This document shows, piece after piece, positions 52,884-60,978 of a stretch of 64,000 nucleotides of DNA. The stretch is from contig NZ_JBDPZD010000005.1 of NCBI RefSeq assembly GCF_039872745.1, positions 186,001-250,000 of the forward strand, written 5' to 3'. Below the pieces are notes generated by a model that ran no database searches, was not told where the DNA came from, and worked only from the letters and a program-made list of their open reading frames with translations. The translations under genes were made by a program, and so were the position numbers. Each line of letters begins with the position of its first letter. Position 1 is the first letter of the stretch. This DNA is from Pelomonas paludis (lineage in GTDB: Bacteria; Pseudomonadota; Gammaproteobacteria; Burkholderiales; Burkholderiaceae_C).

Positions 52884-55313
52884 TCAGCCACGCAGGCGTG
52901 CGCCAAGTTGCTGGGTGGCGGCGGCCGTCAGGGCGCCGATACAGGCTTCGGTGCGCTCGTCAGTGAGCGGTTGTTCGTTGTCGAGCAGTTCGAGGCGAAC
53001 GGCGAGGCTGCGCTCGCCGGGCTGCAGGTCACTGCCCGCGCCAGGTGCGGGCTTGAAGACGTCAAACAGGCGCGCAGAGCGTAGCAGCGGTCCGCCGGCC
53101 TGGGTCAGCGTGGTCAGCAGCGCGTCGTGCGTGACGTGTTCGCCCACCACGAGGGCGAGATCACGCAGCACCGGTTGCTGGCGCGGCAGGGCCTGACCCT
53201 GGGGCAGGGCGCGCTGCAGGGCGGCGTCCAAGGTCAGCTCGAAAACGATGGGCGCGCTGCCGGTGATCTCATAGCCCTGGCGCCAACGGGGATGCAGTTC
53301 GCCAACGATGCCGATGTCACGCCCATCCAGCAGCACACGCGCGCTGCGGCCGGGGTGCAGGGCCGGGTGCTCGGCTGCGATGAAGCTGAGGCGCTGGGGC
53401 GCAAACAGGGCTTCCAGGTCGCCCTTGACGTCGTAGAAGTCCACCGCGCGGTCGCGCTGGCTCCATTGGGTCTCGTCGGCGGGGCCCCAGGCCAGGCCGC
53501 CGAGGCGCATCGGCTGGCGGATGCCGGCCACGTCGGTGGGGCCGACCTGGATGCTGGCGTCGCGCAGGAACACGCGGCCACACTCGAACACCCGCACGCG
53601 CGAGGCGCGCCGGCTCTGGTTGTGGCGCAGCACCTGCACCAGGCTGCCGATCAGGCTGGTGCGCATCACGGCCAGCGGCGCGGCGATGGGGTTGAGCAGC
53701 TTGATCGGGTCGGTGCAGCCGGCCAGCTCACGCTCCCAGCGCTCTTCGACGAAGCTGAAGTTGATGGTTTCAAAGTAGTCGCGTGCGGCGAGGCTGCGGC
53801 GCAGGGCATGCACGCCCTGGCGCGACTCCGAGCGCACGCGGCCGACGATGGGCGCCAGCGGCGCCGTGCCCGGCAGGCTGGGGTAGCCGAGCACGCGGAT
53901 GACCTCTTCGATCAGGTCTTCCTCGATCTCCAGGTCAAAGCGCCAGCTGGGCGGCGTGACGGTGAAGACGCCATCCTGGACCGTGAAGGGCAGGCCGAGG
54001 CGGGTGAAGACGGTCTCGACCTGCGCCTGCGTGATGGGCATGCCGATGACCTTGCTGGCGCGCGCCACGCGCAGCTTCACGGGCTTGCAGGCGGGCAGCT
54101 TGGGCGACTGGTCGTCCATGGGGCCGACCTGGGTCTCGGGTGTGCCGCAGATGTCGAGGACGAGCCGCGTGATGCGCTCGATGTGCTCGACGGTCTGCGA
54201 CGGATCCACGCCACGCTCGAAGCGGTGGCCGGCGTCGGTCGAGAAGTTGAAGCGGCGGCCACGACCCATGACGGCCTCGGGCCACCAGAAGGCGGCCTCG
54301 ACGTAAACGCTCTTGGTGTCGTCCGATACGGCGGTGTGGTCACCACCCATGATGCCGGCCAGCGACTCAACCTCGCGCGCATCGGCGATCACGCCGACCT
54401 TCTCATCGACTGTGATGGTGTTGCCATTGAGCAGCATGAGCTGCTCACCCGCGCGGCCCCAGCGCACGATCAATTCGCCGCTGATCTTGTCGAGGTCAAA
54501 GATGTGCGACGGGCGGCCGAACTCGAACATCACGTAGTTGGAGATATCGACCAGGGCCGTGACCGAGCGCTGGCCACAGCGCTCCAGGCGCTGGACCATC
54601 CAGGCCGGTGTCTGGGCTTTGGTGTTGATGCCCTTGATGACGCGACCCGAGAAGCGGCCGCAGAGGTCAGTGGCTTCAATGCGCGCGGGCAGCTTGTCGG
54701 CGATCGTGGCGGCGACGGCGGGGAACTCGGGCTTGAGCAAGGGCGCGCCGGTCAGCGCGGCCACCTCGCGGGCGATGCCGTAGACGCTCAGGCAATGTCC
54801 GAGGTTGGGCGTGAGCTTGAGGGTGAAGAGCGTGTCGTCCAGCAGCAGGTGCTTGCGGATGTCGGTGCCGACGACCGCATCGCTGCCAAGTTCGAGCAGG
54901 CCGCCGTGGTCTTCGCTCAGCTTGAGCTCGCGGGCCGAGCACAGCATGCCGAAGCTCTCGACGCCGCGCAGCTTGCCAACGCCGATCTTGAAGGGCTTGG
55001 CAGGGTCATCGGTGGGCAGTTCGGCCCCGACGGTGGCCAGTGGCACCTTGATGCCTGCGCGCGCATTGGGCGCGCCGCAGACGATCTGCAAGTGCTCTGC
55101 ACCTCCCGCATTGACCTTGCACACGCGCAGCTTGTCGGCGTTGGGGTGCTGGACGGCTTCGAGGATCTCGGCGACGACGATGCCGTGGAAGGGCGGCGCG
55201 ACCGGGCGCAGCTCTTCGACCTCCATGCCGGACATGGTCAGCAGTTCGGCCAGTTGCTGGGTGTTGAGTGGCGGATTGCAGAACTCGCGCAGCCAGGACT
55301 CAGGAAATTGCAT
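52884..55313 (-). CDS. pheT: Phenylalanine-tRNA ligase beta subunit
   Basis: An 809-residue subunit with the N-terminal B1/B2 tRNA-binding domains (MQFPESWLREFCNPPLN, then MSGMEVEELRPVAP), the OB-fold EMAP-like region, B3/B4 and catalytic-like core (GMPITQAQVETVF) and the C-terminal ferredoxin-like anticodon-binding domain (about 715-805). Length is normal for the family. It starts 18 nt after pheS stops and forms the alpha2-beta2 enzyme that charges tRNA-Phe. Confidence 0.97.
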   Translation of the reverse strand: MQFPESWLREFCNPPLNTQQLAELLTMSGMEVEELRPVAPPFHGIVVAEILEAVQHPNADKLRVCKVNAGGAEHLQIVCGAPNARAGIKVPLATVGAELPTDDPAKPFKIGVGKLRGVESFGMLCSARELKLSEDHGGLLELGSDAVVGTDIRKHLLLDDTLFTLKLTPNLGHCLSVYGIAREVAALTGAPLLKPEFPAVAATIADKLPARIEATDLCGRFSGRVIKGINTKAQTPAWMVQRLERCGQRSVTALVDISNYVMFEFGRPSHIFDLDKISGELIVRWGRAGEQLMLLNGNTITVDEKVGVIADAREVESLAGIMGGDHTAVSDDTKSVYVEAAFWWPEAVMGRGRRFNFSTDAGHRFERGVDPSQTVEHIERITRLVLDICGTPETQVGPMDDQSPKLPACKPVKLRVARASKVIGMPITQAQVETVFTRLGLPFTVQDGVFTVTPPSWRFDLEIEEDLIEEVIRVLGYPSLPGTAPLAPIVGRVRSESRQGVHALRRSLAARDYFETINFSFVEERWERELAGCTDPIKLLNPIAAPLAVMRTSLIGSLVQVLRHNQSRRASRVRVFECGRVFLRDASIQVGPTDVAGIRQPMRLGGLAWGPADETQWSQRDRAVDFYDVKGDLEALFAPQRLSFIAAEHPALHPGRSARVLLDGRDIGIVGELHPRWRQGYEITGSAPIVFELTLDAALQRALPQGQALPRQQPVLRDLALVVGEHVTHDALLTTLTQAGGPLLRSARLFDVFKPAPGAGSDLQPGERSLAVRLELLDNEQPLTDERTEACIGALTAAATQQLGARLRG

Positions 55314-55331
55314 GATCTCTTCGGGACAGGA

Positions 55332-56375
55332 TTACTTGAACTGGGCGAGGAAGCGCAGATCGCCATCAAAGAAGGCGCGCAGATCGTTGACGCCATAGCG
55401 CAGCATGGCCAGGCGGTCGATGCCCGAGCCGAAGGCAAAGCCGATGTAGCGCTCTGGGTCGAGGCCCATGTTGCGGATCACTTGCGGGTGCACCTGGCCC
55501 GCGCCAGAGACCTCCAGCCAGCGCCCCTTGAGCGGGCCGCTCTCGAACATGATGTCGATCTCGGCGCTGGGCTCGGTGAAGGGGAAGTAGCTGGGGCGGA
55601 AGCGCAATTGCAGCGCATCGGTCTCGAAGAAGGCCGTGATGAAGTTGAGGTAGACGGCCTTCAGGTCCTTGAAGCTGATGTTCTCGCCAACCCAGAGGCC
55701 TTCGACCTGGTGGAACATCGGCGAGTGTGTGGCGTCGCTGTCCACGCGGTAGGTGCGGCCCGGGGCGATCACGCGGATCTCAGGCATGGTCGCCAGCCCG
55801 GCATGGCGCTTGGCATGGGCCTGCGCGTAGCGGATCTGCATCGGGCTGGTGTGCGGCCGCAGGTTGAGCCAGGCCCCGTTCTCGTCCTTCATGTCGACGT
55901 AGAAGGTGTCCTGCATCGAACGGGCAGGGTGGTTCTCGGGGTTGTTCAGCGAGGAAAAGCTGAACCAGTCGGTTTCGATCTCGGGGCCATCGGCCACGTC
56001 AAAGCCCATCGAGCCGAAGATGGCCTCGATGCGCTCCATGGCGCGGGTGATCGGGTGCAGGCCGCCAGTGCCGCGTTGGCGGCCGGGCAGGGTGACGTCG
56101 AGCGCTTCGGCCTTGAGCTGCTTTTCGAGCTCGGCGGCGGCCAGGGCATCACGGCGTGCGGTCAAGGCGGTCTCGATGCCGACCTTGAGTTGGTTGATCT
56201 CGGCGCCGCGCGTCTTCTTCTCCTCGACGCTGAGGGCGGCCATGCCCTTGAGGAGTTCGGTCACGCGGCCGGACTTGCCGAGGAAGCGCGCCTTGGCGTT
56301 TTCCAGTTCGGCGGGCGTCGGGGCGGCGGCAAAGTCCGCTTGCGCGGCGGCCAGAAGAGCGTCGAGATCAGACAT
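55332..56375 (-). CDS. pheS: Phenylalanine-tRNA ligase alpha subunit
   Basis: A 347-residue class II synthetase catalytic subunit, with N-terminal coiled coil (about 1-90), motif 1/2 and HPARSMQDTFYV, LLRTHTSPMQIRY-like RPHTSPMQIRYA, then motif 3 GIDRLAMLRYGV (about 318-329). I chose the ATG at 56375 because MSDLDALLAAAQ opens the conserved coiled coil. The gene is preceded by a terminator-like hairpin, as in the E. coli pheM region, but without phenylalanine codons. Confidence 0.97.
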   Translation of the reverse strand: MSDLDALLAAAQADFAAAPTPAELENAKARFLGKSGRVTELLKGMAALSVEEKKTRGAEINQLKVGIETALTARRDALAAAELEKQLKAEALDVTLPGRQRGTGGLHPITRAMERIEAIFGSMGFDVADGPEIETDWFSFSSLNNPENHPARSMQDTFYVDMKDENGAWLNLRPHTSPMQIRYAQAHAKRHAGLATMPEIRVIAPGRTYRVDSDATHSPMFHQVEGLWVGENISFKDLKAVYLNFITAFFETDALQLRFRPSYFPFTEPSAEIDIMFESGPLKGRWLEVSGAGQVHPQVIRNMGLDPERYIGFAFGSGIDRLAMLRYGVNDLRAFFDGDLRFLAQFK

Positions 56376-56390
56376 TCGGGACAAATGAAC

Positions 56391-56422
56391 AAAAAAGGGG
56401 CCGACCACGATGGGCCGGCCCC
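56391..56422 (-). terminator. Terminator hairpin between rplT and pheS
   Basis: On the minus strand GGGGCCGGCC / GGTCGGCCCC (one G-U, loop CATCGT) is followed by six T, 41 nt after the rplT stop. It probably limits read-through into pheST. No Phe-rich leader peptide is present. Confidence 0.85.
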
Positions 56423-56463
56423 GATAAGTTGCGGTCCCCGACGCGAGTCGGGGCGGGTCGCAA

Positions 56464-56820
56464 TCAGGCGAGCGCGGCCTTCACCTTGGCGAAGATGCTG
56501 GCAAAACCAGCCGGGTCGTTGACGGCCAGATCGGCGAGGACCTTGCGGTCGATCTCGATCTGGGCCTTCTTCAGACCCGCCACGAACTTGCTGTAAGACA
56601 GGCCCAGACCACGCGACGCGGCGTTGATACGGGCAATCCACAGCTGACGGAAAACGCGCTTCTTGGTGCGGCGGTCACGGTAGGCGTATTGACCCGCCTT
56701 CATCACCGCCTGCTTGGCGATGCGGAAGACGTTCTTACGACGACCGCGGAAGCCCTTGGCCAGGGCCAGGACCTTCTTGTGACGGGCGCGAGCGGTAACA
56801 CCACGTTTGACGCGAGGCAT
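56464..56820 (-). CDS. rplT: 50S ribosomal protein L20
   Basis: A 118-residue ribosomal protein, very basic, with the L20 opening MPRVKRGVTARARHKKVLAL and YRDRRTKKRVFRQLWIARINA. It binds 23S rRNA early in assembly and represses its own operon in several bacteria. It begins 27 nt after rpmI. Confidence 0.98.
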   Translation of the reverse strand: MPRVKRGVTARARHKKVLALAKGFRGRRKNVFRIAKQAVMKAGQYAYRDRRTKKRVFRQLWIARINAASRGLGLSYSKFVAGLKKAQIEIDRKVLADLAVNDPAGFASIFAKVKAALA

Positions 56821-56847
56821 GTGTTTCTCCTTTGAGTCTTGGTGGGG

Positions 56848-57051
56848 TTACAGACCGGCGAAAGGCAACATTTGAGCCATATGGCCCATGTTGGTTTCGT
56901 GCACGTTCACAGCGCCGCGAAGCTGACGCTTGTTCTTCGTGGTCTTCTTGGTCAGGATGTGGCGCTTGAACGCCTGACCGCGCTTGACGGTGCCACCCGG
57001 ACGAACGCGAAAACGCTTTTTCGCGCTGCTCTTGGTCTTCATCTTGGGCAT
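56848..57051 (-). CDS. rpmI: 50S ribosomal protein L35
   Basis: A 67-residue protein matching L35 (MPKMKTKSSAKKRFRVRPGG, then HILTKKTTKNKRQLRG). It lies between infC and rplT, the invariant order. AAGGAG lies 6 nt before the ATG. Confidence 0.98.
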   Translation of the reverse strand: MPKMKTKSSAKKRFRVRPGGTVKRGQAFKRHILTKKTTKNKRQLRGAVNVHETNMGHMAQMLPFAGL

Positions 57052-57171
57052 GTAATGCTCCTTCTTCGTTATGTCCCTGGGGCGGTGTCGGAGAGCCCGG
57101 CACGCTTGTTGGCCTCAGGAGACTTGTGATCCGGCGGGCGACCAAACCCACCGGCCAAACTGCAAAACCTG

Positions 57172-57717
57172 CTACTTACGCTTGGGCGCCAGCACCATGA
57201 TCATCTGGCGGCCTTCGAGCTTGGGCATGTGCTCCACCATCGCCACATCGGCCAGTTCGTCGCGGATCCGTTCCAGCAGGCGCATGCCGATTTCCTGGTG
57301 CGTGATCTCGCGGCCCCGGAAGCGCAGCGTGACCTTGCCCTTGTCGCCGTCTTCGGCGATGAAACGGCGCAGGTTGCGCATCTTGATCAGGTAGTCACCT
57401 TCGTCCGTGCCCGGACGGAATTTGACTTCCTTGATTTCGATGATCTTCTGCTTGGCCTTGGCCTCCGCAGCGCGCTTTTGCTCCTGGTACTTGAACTTGC
57501 CGTAGTCCATCAGCCGGCAGACAGGCGGGTTCGCCGTCGCCGAGATCTCGACGAGGTCCACGTCCATGTCGCCCGCCATGCGGAGGGCTTCCTGGATGGA
57601 AACGACGCCGATCGGCTCGTTCTCGGGGCCGTTGAGGCGAACCTCGGGAGCCATGATTTCGCGATTCAGTCGGTGCTTGCGCTCCGGGATGGCACGACGG
57701 TCGGCAAAAGTAGCGAT
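57172..57717 (-). CDS. infC: Translation initiation factor IF-3, ATC start
   Basis: A 181-residue IF-3. The conserved part reads HRLNREIMAPEVRLNGPE and DYGKFKYQEQKRAAEAKAKQ, then the C-terminal KVTLRFRGREI domain. The first in-frame ATG (57654) would drop about 21 residues that match the family N-terminus (TFADRRAIPERKHRLNREI). Those residues begin at ATC 57717, preceded by GAAAGG at 8 nt. infC is known for rare start codons (AUU/AUC), by which IF-3 limits its own synthesis, so this fits. It starts 68 nt after thrS stops. Confidence 0.92.
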   Translation of the reverse strand: MATFADRRAIPERKHRLNREIMAPEVRLNGPENEPIGVVSIQEALRMAGDMDVDLVEISATANPPVCRLMDYGKFKYQEQKRAAEAKAKQKIIEIKEVKFRPGTDEGDYLIKMRNLRRFIAEDGDKGKVTLRFRGREITHQEIGMRLLERIRDELADVAMVEHMPKLEGRQMIMVLAPKRK

Positions 57718-57785
57718 GGTGAAAACCTTTCGTCGGGTGCCTCAGGCGCTGGCACCCAGAAAAAACAAAACGCGCCCGAACCTGG

Positions 57786-59693
57786 TCAGGCCTTGTTCGT
57801 GATGTCTGCGGAGATCCTGGAGAGGAAGTCCTGCAGAGGCATCACACCAAGGTCCTGGTTGCCCCGGGCGCGCACCGCAACGCTGCCATTTGCCTTCTCC
57901 TTGTCACCCACGACAAGGATGTACGGCAGCTTTTGGACGGAATGCGCGCGAATTTTATAGGTGATTTTCTCGTTGCGCAAATCAGCTTGAGCCCTAAGCC
58001 CTTGTTTTTGCAGCGATTTCACGACTTCCTGGACGTAGTCGGCCTGGGCATCCGTGATATTGCAGACCACGACCTGGGTCGGAGCCAGCCAAACGGGCAG
58101 GGCGCCGGCGTGTTGTTCAATCAGGATGCCGATGAATCGCTCCAGGCTGCCGACAATGGCGCGGTGCAGCATCAGGGGGCGTTTGTGCTCGCCGTCTTCA
58201 TCGACGAAGGCCGCGTCGAGGCGCTCGGGCATGTTGGGATCGACTTGAATGGTGCCGCACTGCCATTCGCGACCGAGGGCGTCCTTCAGCGTGTATTCGA
58301 TCTTGGGGCCGTAGAACGCGCCTTCGCCGGGCAGGTAGGTGAAGTCGCAGCCTGAGGCCTTGAGGCCTTCGGCCAGCGCGGCCTCGGCTTTGTCCCAGCT
58401 CTCTTCGGTGCCGATGCGCTTTTCGGGCCGCGTCGAGAGCTTGTAGATGATGTCGTTGAAGCCGAAGTCCTTGTAGACCTTCTGCAGCAGGGTCGTGAAG
58501 GCGGTGACCTCGGCCTGGATCTGGCCCTCGGTGCAGAAGATGTGGCCATCGTCCTGCGTGAAGCCGCGCACGCGCATGATCCCGTGCAGGCCGCCGGTGG
58601 GTTCGTTGCGGTGGCATTGGCCGAACTCGCCGAAGCGCAGCGGCAGGTCACGGTAGCTCTTGACGCCCTGCTTGAAGATCAGGATGTGGCCTGGGCAGTT
58701 CATCGGCTTGAGCGCGTAGTCGCGCTTCTCCGACTCCGTGGTGAACATGTTCTCGCGGTACTTGTCCCAGTGGCCGGTCTTCTCCCACAGCGTCTTGTCG
58801 AGGATCTGCGGGCCCTTGACCTCCTGGTAGCCGTTGTCGCGGTAGACGCGGCGCATGTACTGCTCAACCTCTTGCCACACCGTCCAGCCCTTGGGGTGCC
58901 AGAAGACGACGCCAGGAGCGTGCTCGTCGATGTGGAAGAGGTCCAACTCGCGGCCCAGCTTGCGGTGGTCGCGCTTCTCGGCTTCCTCCAGCATGGTCAG
59001 GTACTTCTGCAGGTCGTCCTTGCTGGTCCAGGCCGTGCCGTAGACGCGCTGCAGCATCTCGTTGCGGTGGTCGCCGCGCCAGTAGGCGCCGGCCACCTTC
59101 ATCAGCTTGAAGTGCTTGAGCTTGCCTGTGCTGGGCACGTGGGGACCCCGGCAGAGGTCTTCGAACTTGCCCTCGCGGTAGAGGCTCACGTCCTCGTTGC
59201 TCGGGATGCTCTCGATGATCTCGGCCTTGTAGTGCTCACCGAGACCCTTGAAATAGGCCACGGCCTCGTCACGCGGCAGCACGCGGCGCTCGACCTTTTC
59301 GTCCTTCTTGGCGAGTTCGACCATCTTGGATTCGATGGCGGCCAAGTCCTCGGGCGTGAAGGGGCGCTTGTAGGAAAAGTCGTAATAGAAGCCGTGCTCG
59401 ATGACCGGGCCGATGGTGACCTGGGCCTCGGGGAAGAGCTCCTTCACCGCATAGGCCAGCAAGTGGGCGGTGGAGTGGCGGATCAGTTCCAGGCCGTCGG
59501 CGTCCTTCTCGGTGACGATGGCCAGGCTGGCGTCCTGGGTGATGAGGTGGGAGAGGTCGACAAGCTTGCCGTCGACACGGCCGCCGAGTGCGGCCTTGGC
59601 CAGGCCGGTGCCGATGCTGGCGGCGACATCGCCGACCGTCAGGGCTGCGGGGTACTCACGGCGCGAGCCGTCGGGGAGTTGGATAGAGATCAT
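57786..59693 (-). CDS. thrS: Threonine-tRNA ligase
   Basis: A 635-residue class II synthetase. The TGS domain is at about 1-60, the SAD editing domain follows (HSTAHLLAYAVKELFPEAQ, HxxxH), then the catalytic core with zinc ligand Cys in MNCPGH (about 334), RFGEFGQCHRNEP (motif 2) and the C-terminal anticodon-binding domain. It charges tRNA-Thr and edits Ser. It leads the operon with infC-rpmI-rplT and is preceded by a threonine-rich leader peptide and attenuator. Confidence 0.98.
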   Translation of the reverse strand: MISIQLPDGSRREYPAALTVGDVAASIGTGLAKAALGGRVDGKLVDLSHLITQDASLAIVTEKDADGLELIRHSTAHLLAYAVKELFPEAQVTIGPVIEHGFYYDFSYKRPFTPEDLAAIESKMVELAKKDEKVERRVLPRDEAVAYFKGLGEHYKAEIIESIPSNEDVSLYREGKFEDLCRGPHVPSTGKLKHFKLMKVAGAYWRGDHRNEMLQRVYGTAWTSKDDLQKYLTMLEEAEKRDHRKLGRELDLFHIDEHAPGVVFWHPKGWTVWQEVEQYMRRVYRDNGYQEVKGPQILDKTLWEKTGHWDKYRENMFTTESEKRDYALKPMNCPGHILIFKQGVKSYRDLPLRFGEFGQCHRNEPTGGLHGIMRVRGFTQDDGHIFCTEGQIQAEVTAFTTLLQKVYKDFGFNDIIYKLSTRPEKRIGTEESWDKAEAALAEGLKASGCDFTYLPGEGAFYGPKIEYTLKDALGREWQCGTIQVDPNMPERLDAAFVDEDGEHKRPLMLHRAIVGSLERFIGILIEQHAGALPVWLAPTQVVVCNITDAQADYVQEVVKSLQKQGLRAQADLRNEKITYKIRAHSVQKLPYILVVGDKEKANGSVAVRARGNQDLGVMPLQDFLSRISADITNKA

Positions 59694-59713
59694 GGGTCTG
59701 CTCCTCGGAGCTG

Positions 59714-59746
59714 AAAAACAAAAAGCGCGGCCGGGTGCCGCGCTTT
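59714..59746 (-). terminator. Attenuator-type terminator before thrS
   Basis: On the minus strand AAAGCGCGGC / GCCGCGCTTT (10 bp, loop ACCCG) is followed by TTTTTGTTTTTC, ending 20 nt before the thrS ATG. Its 5' arm can instead pair with GCCGCGGCTT at 59789-59780 (nine pairs with one bulge), an antiterminator. Confidence 0.85.
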
Positions 59747-59792
59747 GTTGTTGGGCCCGTGAAGGGCGAAAGGCGTGACAAGCCGCGGCCGA

Positions 59793-59831
59793 CTATTCCG
59801 TGGTGACGGTCGGGGTAGTTCGCGGTGTCAT
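59793..59831 (-). CDS. Threonine-rich leader peptide of thrS
   Basis: A 12-residue open frame, MTPRTTPTVTTE, with six Thr codons (ACA, ACT, ACC, ACC, ACC, ACG). A GAAAGG Shine-Dalgarno lies 10 nt before its ATG. The stop TAG is 3 nt before the antiterminator arm, so a ribosome at the stop would mask it and allow the terminator, while stalling at Thr codons would leave it free. This is the logic of amino-acid leader attenuation. Thr enrichment over 12 codons is unlikely by chance but the frame is short. Confidence 0.75.
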   Translation of the reverse strand: MTPRTTPTVTTE

Positions 59832-59877
59832 AACCAAGTTGCCTTTCTCGCTCTTGCTATGGAAGGGAGCCGCGATT

Positions 59878-60966
59878 CTACGGGAGGGGCTCGGCCTGGA
59901 GGCTGGGCTGTCGCGTCAAGGTGTCAAAGGCCTCGGCCAGACGAGCGCTCTCAGACACCGCATGGCGCCAACGCGCTTGCCGCGTCGCGTCGTCGAGTTG
60001 CATGAAGTCGTTGCGGTCGGGCAGCTTGCTGCCAGGCAGCGAGGCGATCCAGTCTGGGTGCGGACAGAGCAGCACGAGGTTGTCCAGAAACGGTGTGCTG
60101 CGGTGTCGGTTCTTGAGCGCCTTGTCGAGCCAGCCTGGCACGACATGGGGCTGGAAATGGGGGTAGAGCACCAACGGCGTCTCGGTAGCCAGCAGCGGGC
60201 GGTAGTCCAGGTGCAGGTGGTAGTCGGTGATGCCGCCGTCCCAGTACGCGCCCTGCGGCGCGCCGGGCAGATCGTGCTGGGCTTGCAGCCAGAACGGGAT
60301 GGAACAGCTGGCCAGCAGGGCCGGGCGCAAGTTGGCGGCGGAGAGGTCGACGCGATGCGTCGGAAAGTCGGCCAGCGGCAGCGGGAGCGCTGTGCGGGTG
60401 TCCGAGAACACCACGCGGTCCAGCCATCGCGCGAGCCCAGGCCGACTGATCAGGTTGTTCGCGAAGGCGCCGGCATAGCCGGCTGCCGTGCGCCAGCGTC
60501 CCTCGCGCCGCAACAGCGGGTGGCGGCCGCGCGAGGTCACGACGTGCAAGCGCCAGCGCGGGTGGCCCAGCACGGCGGCCTCACGGCCAGAGAACCAAGT
60601 AGACAGGATGTCGCCAAAACGCTCGCTGACATGGGCTGGGCGCGGGCGTTTCTCGCCCGGCAGCGTGTCGTAGCGCTGGGTGACATAGGCCTCGGCCATG
60701 TCGCGGAAGGCCGCGTCAGCGTCCTGGTGCGCCCGGGCTGCCGTGGCCATTCGCCAGGCGCCAATGCTGGCGCCGACGAGGTGGACAGGCTGCTGGCTGC
60801 GCTGCAGCCAATCGCCAAACAGGAAACGATCCAGCCCGTTGAGGACCAGCCCCTTGGGGCCACCCGCTGCGGCGGGGACGAGCCCGACGTCTGCGGGCTG
60901 CAGTCCGCGCTCGGCCAGCCGCTGCCTAGCGACCGGACCGGCGAGGACGCGCAGCACCTCAGCCAT
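59878..60966 (-). CDS. Patatin-like phospholipase
   Basis: A 362-residue patatin-family hydrolase with the nucleophile motif GASIGAW (about 64-70; GxSxG), a glycine-rich oxyanion loop (AAAGGPKGLVLNGL) and the catalytic Asp in AYWDGGITDYHL (about 245). No signal peptide, so it should act in the cytosol on lipids. It starts 12 nt after the TonB receptor stop and is probably co-transcribed; the TAGAAT at its stop (59880-59875) could be a -10 for the thrS leader. Confidence 0.9.
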   Translation of the reverse strand: MAEVLRVLAGPVARQRLAERGLQPADVGLVPAAAGGPKGLVLNGLDRFLFGDWLQRSQQPVHLVGASIGAWRMATAARAHQDADAAFRDMAEAYVTQRYDTLPGEKRPRPAHVSERFGDILSTWFSGREAAVLGHPRWRLHVVTSRGRHPLLRREGRWRTAAGYAGAFANNLISRPGLARWLDRVVFSDTRTALPLPLADFPTHRVDLSAANLRPALLASCSIPFWLQAQHDLPGAPQGAYWDGGITDYHLHLDYRPLLATETPLVLYPHFQPHVVPGWLDKALKNRHRSTPFLDNLVLLCPHPDWIASLPGSKLPDRNDFMQLDDATRQARWRHAVSESARLAEAFDTLTRQPSLQAEPLP

Positions 60967-60978
60967 GGGCGCTTGGGT

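Noticed and set aside
56376..56463. Phe leader peptide as in E. coli pheM
   Set aside because: No TTT/TTC codons follow a start codon in this stretch.
59714..59831. T-box riboswitch for thrS
   Set aside because: No T-box consensus or specifier loop is seen; T-boxes are rare in betaproteobacteria. A leader peptide explains the hairpin.
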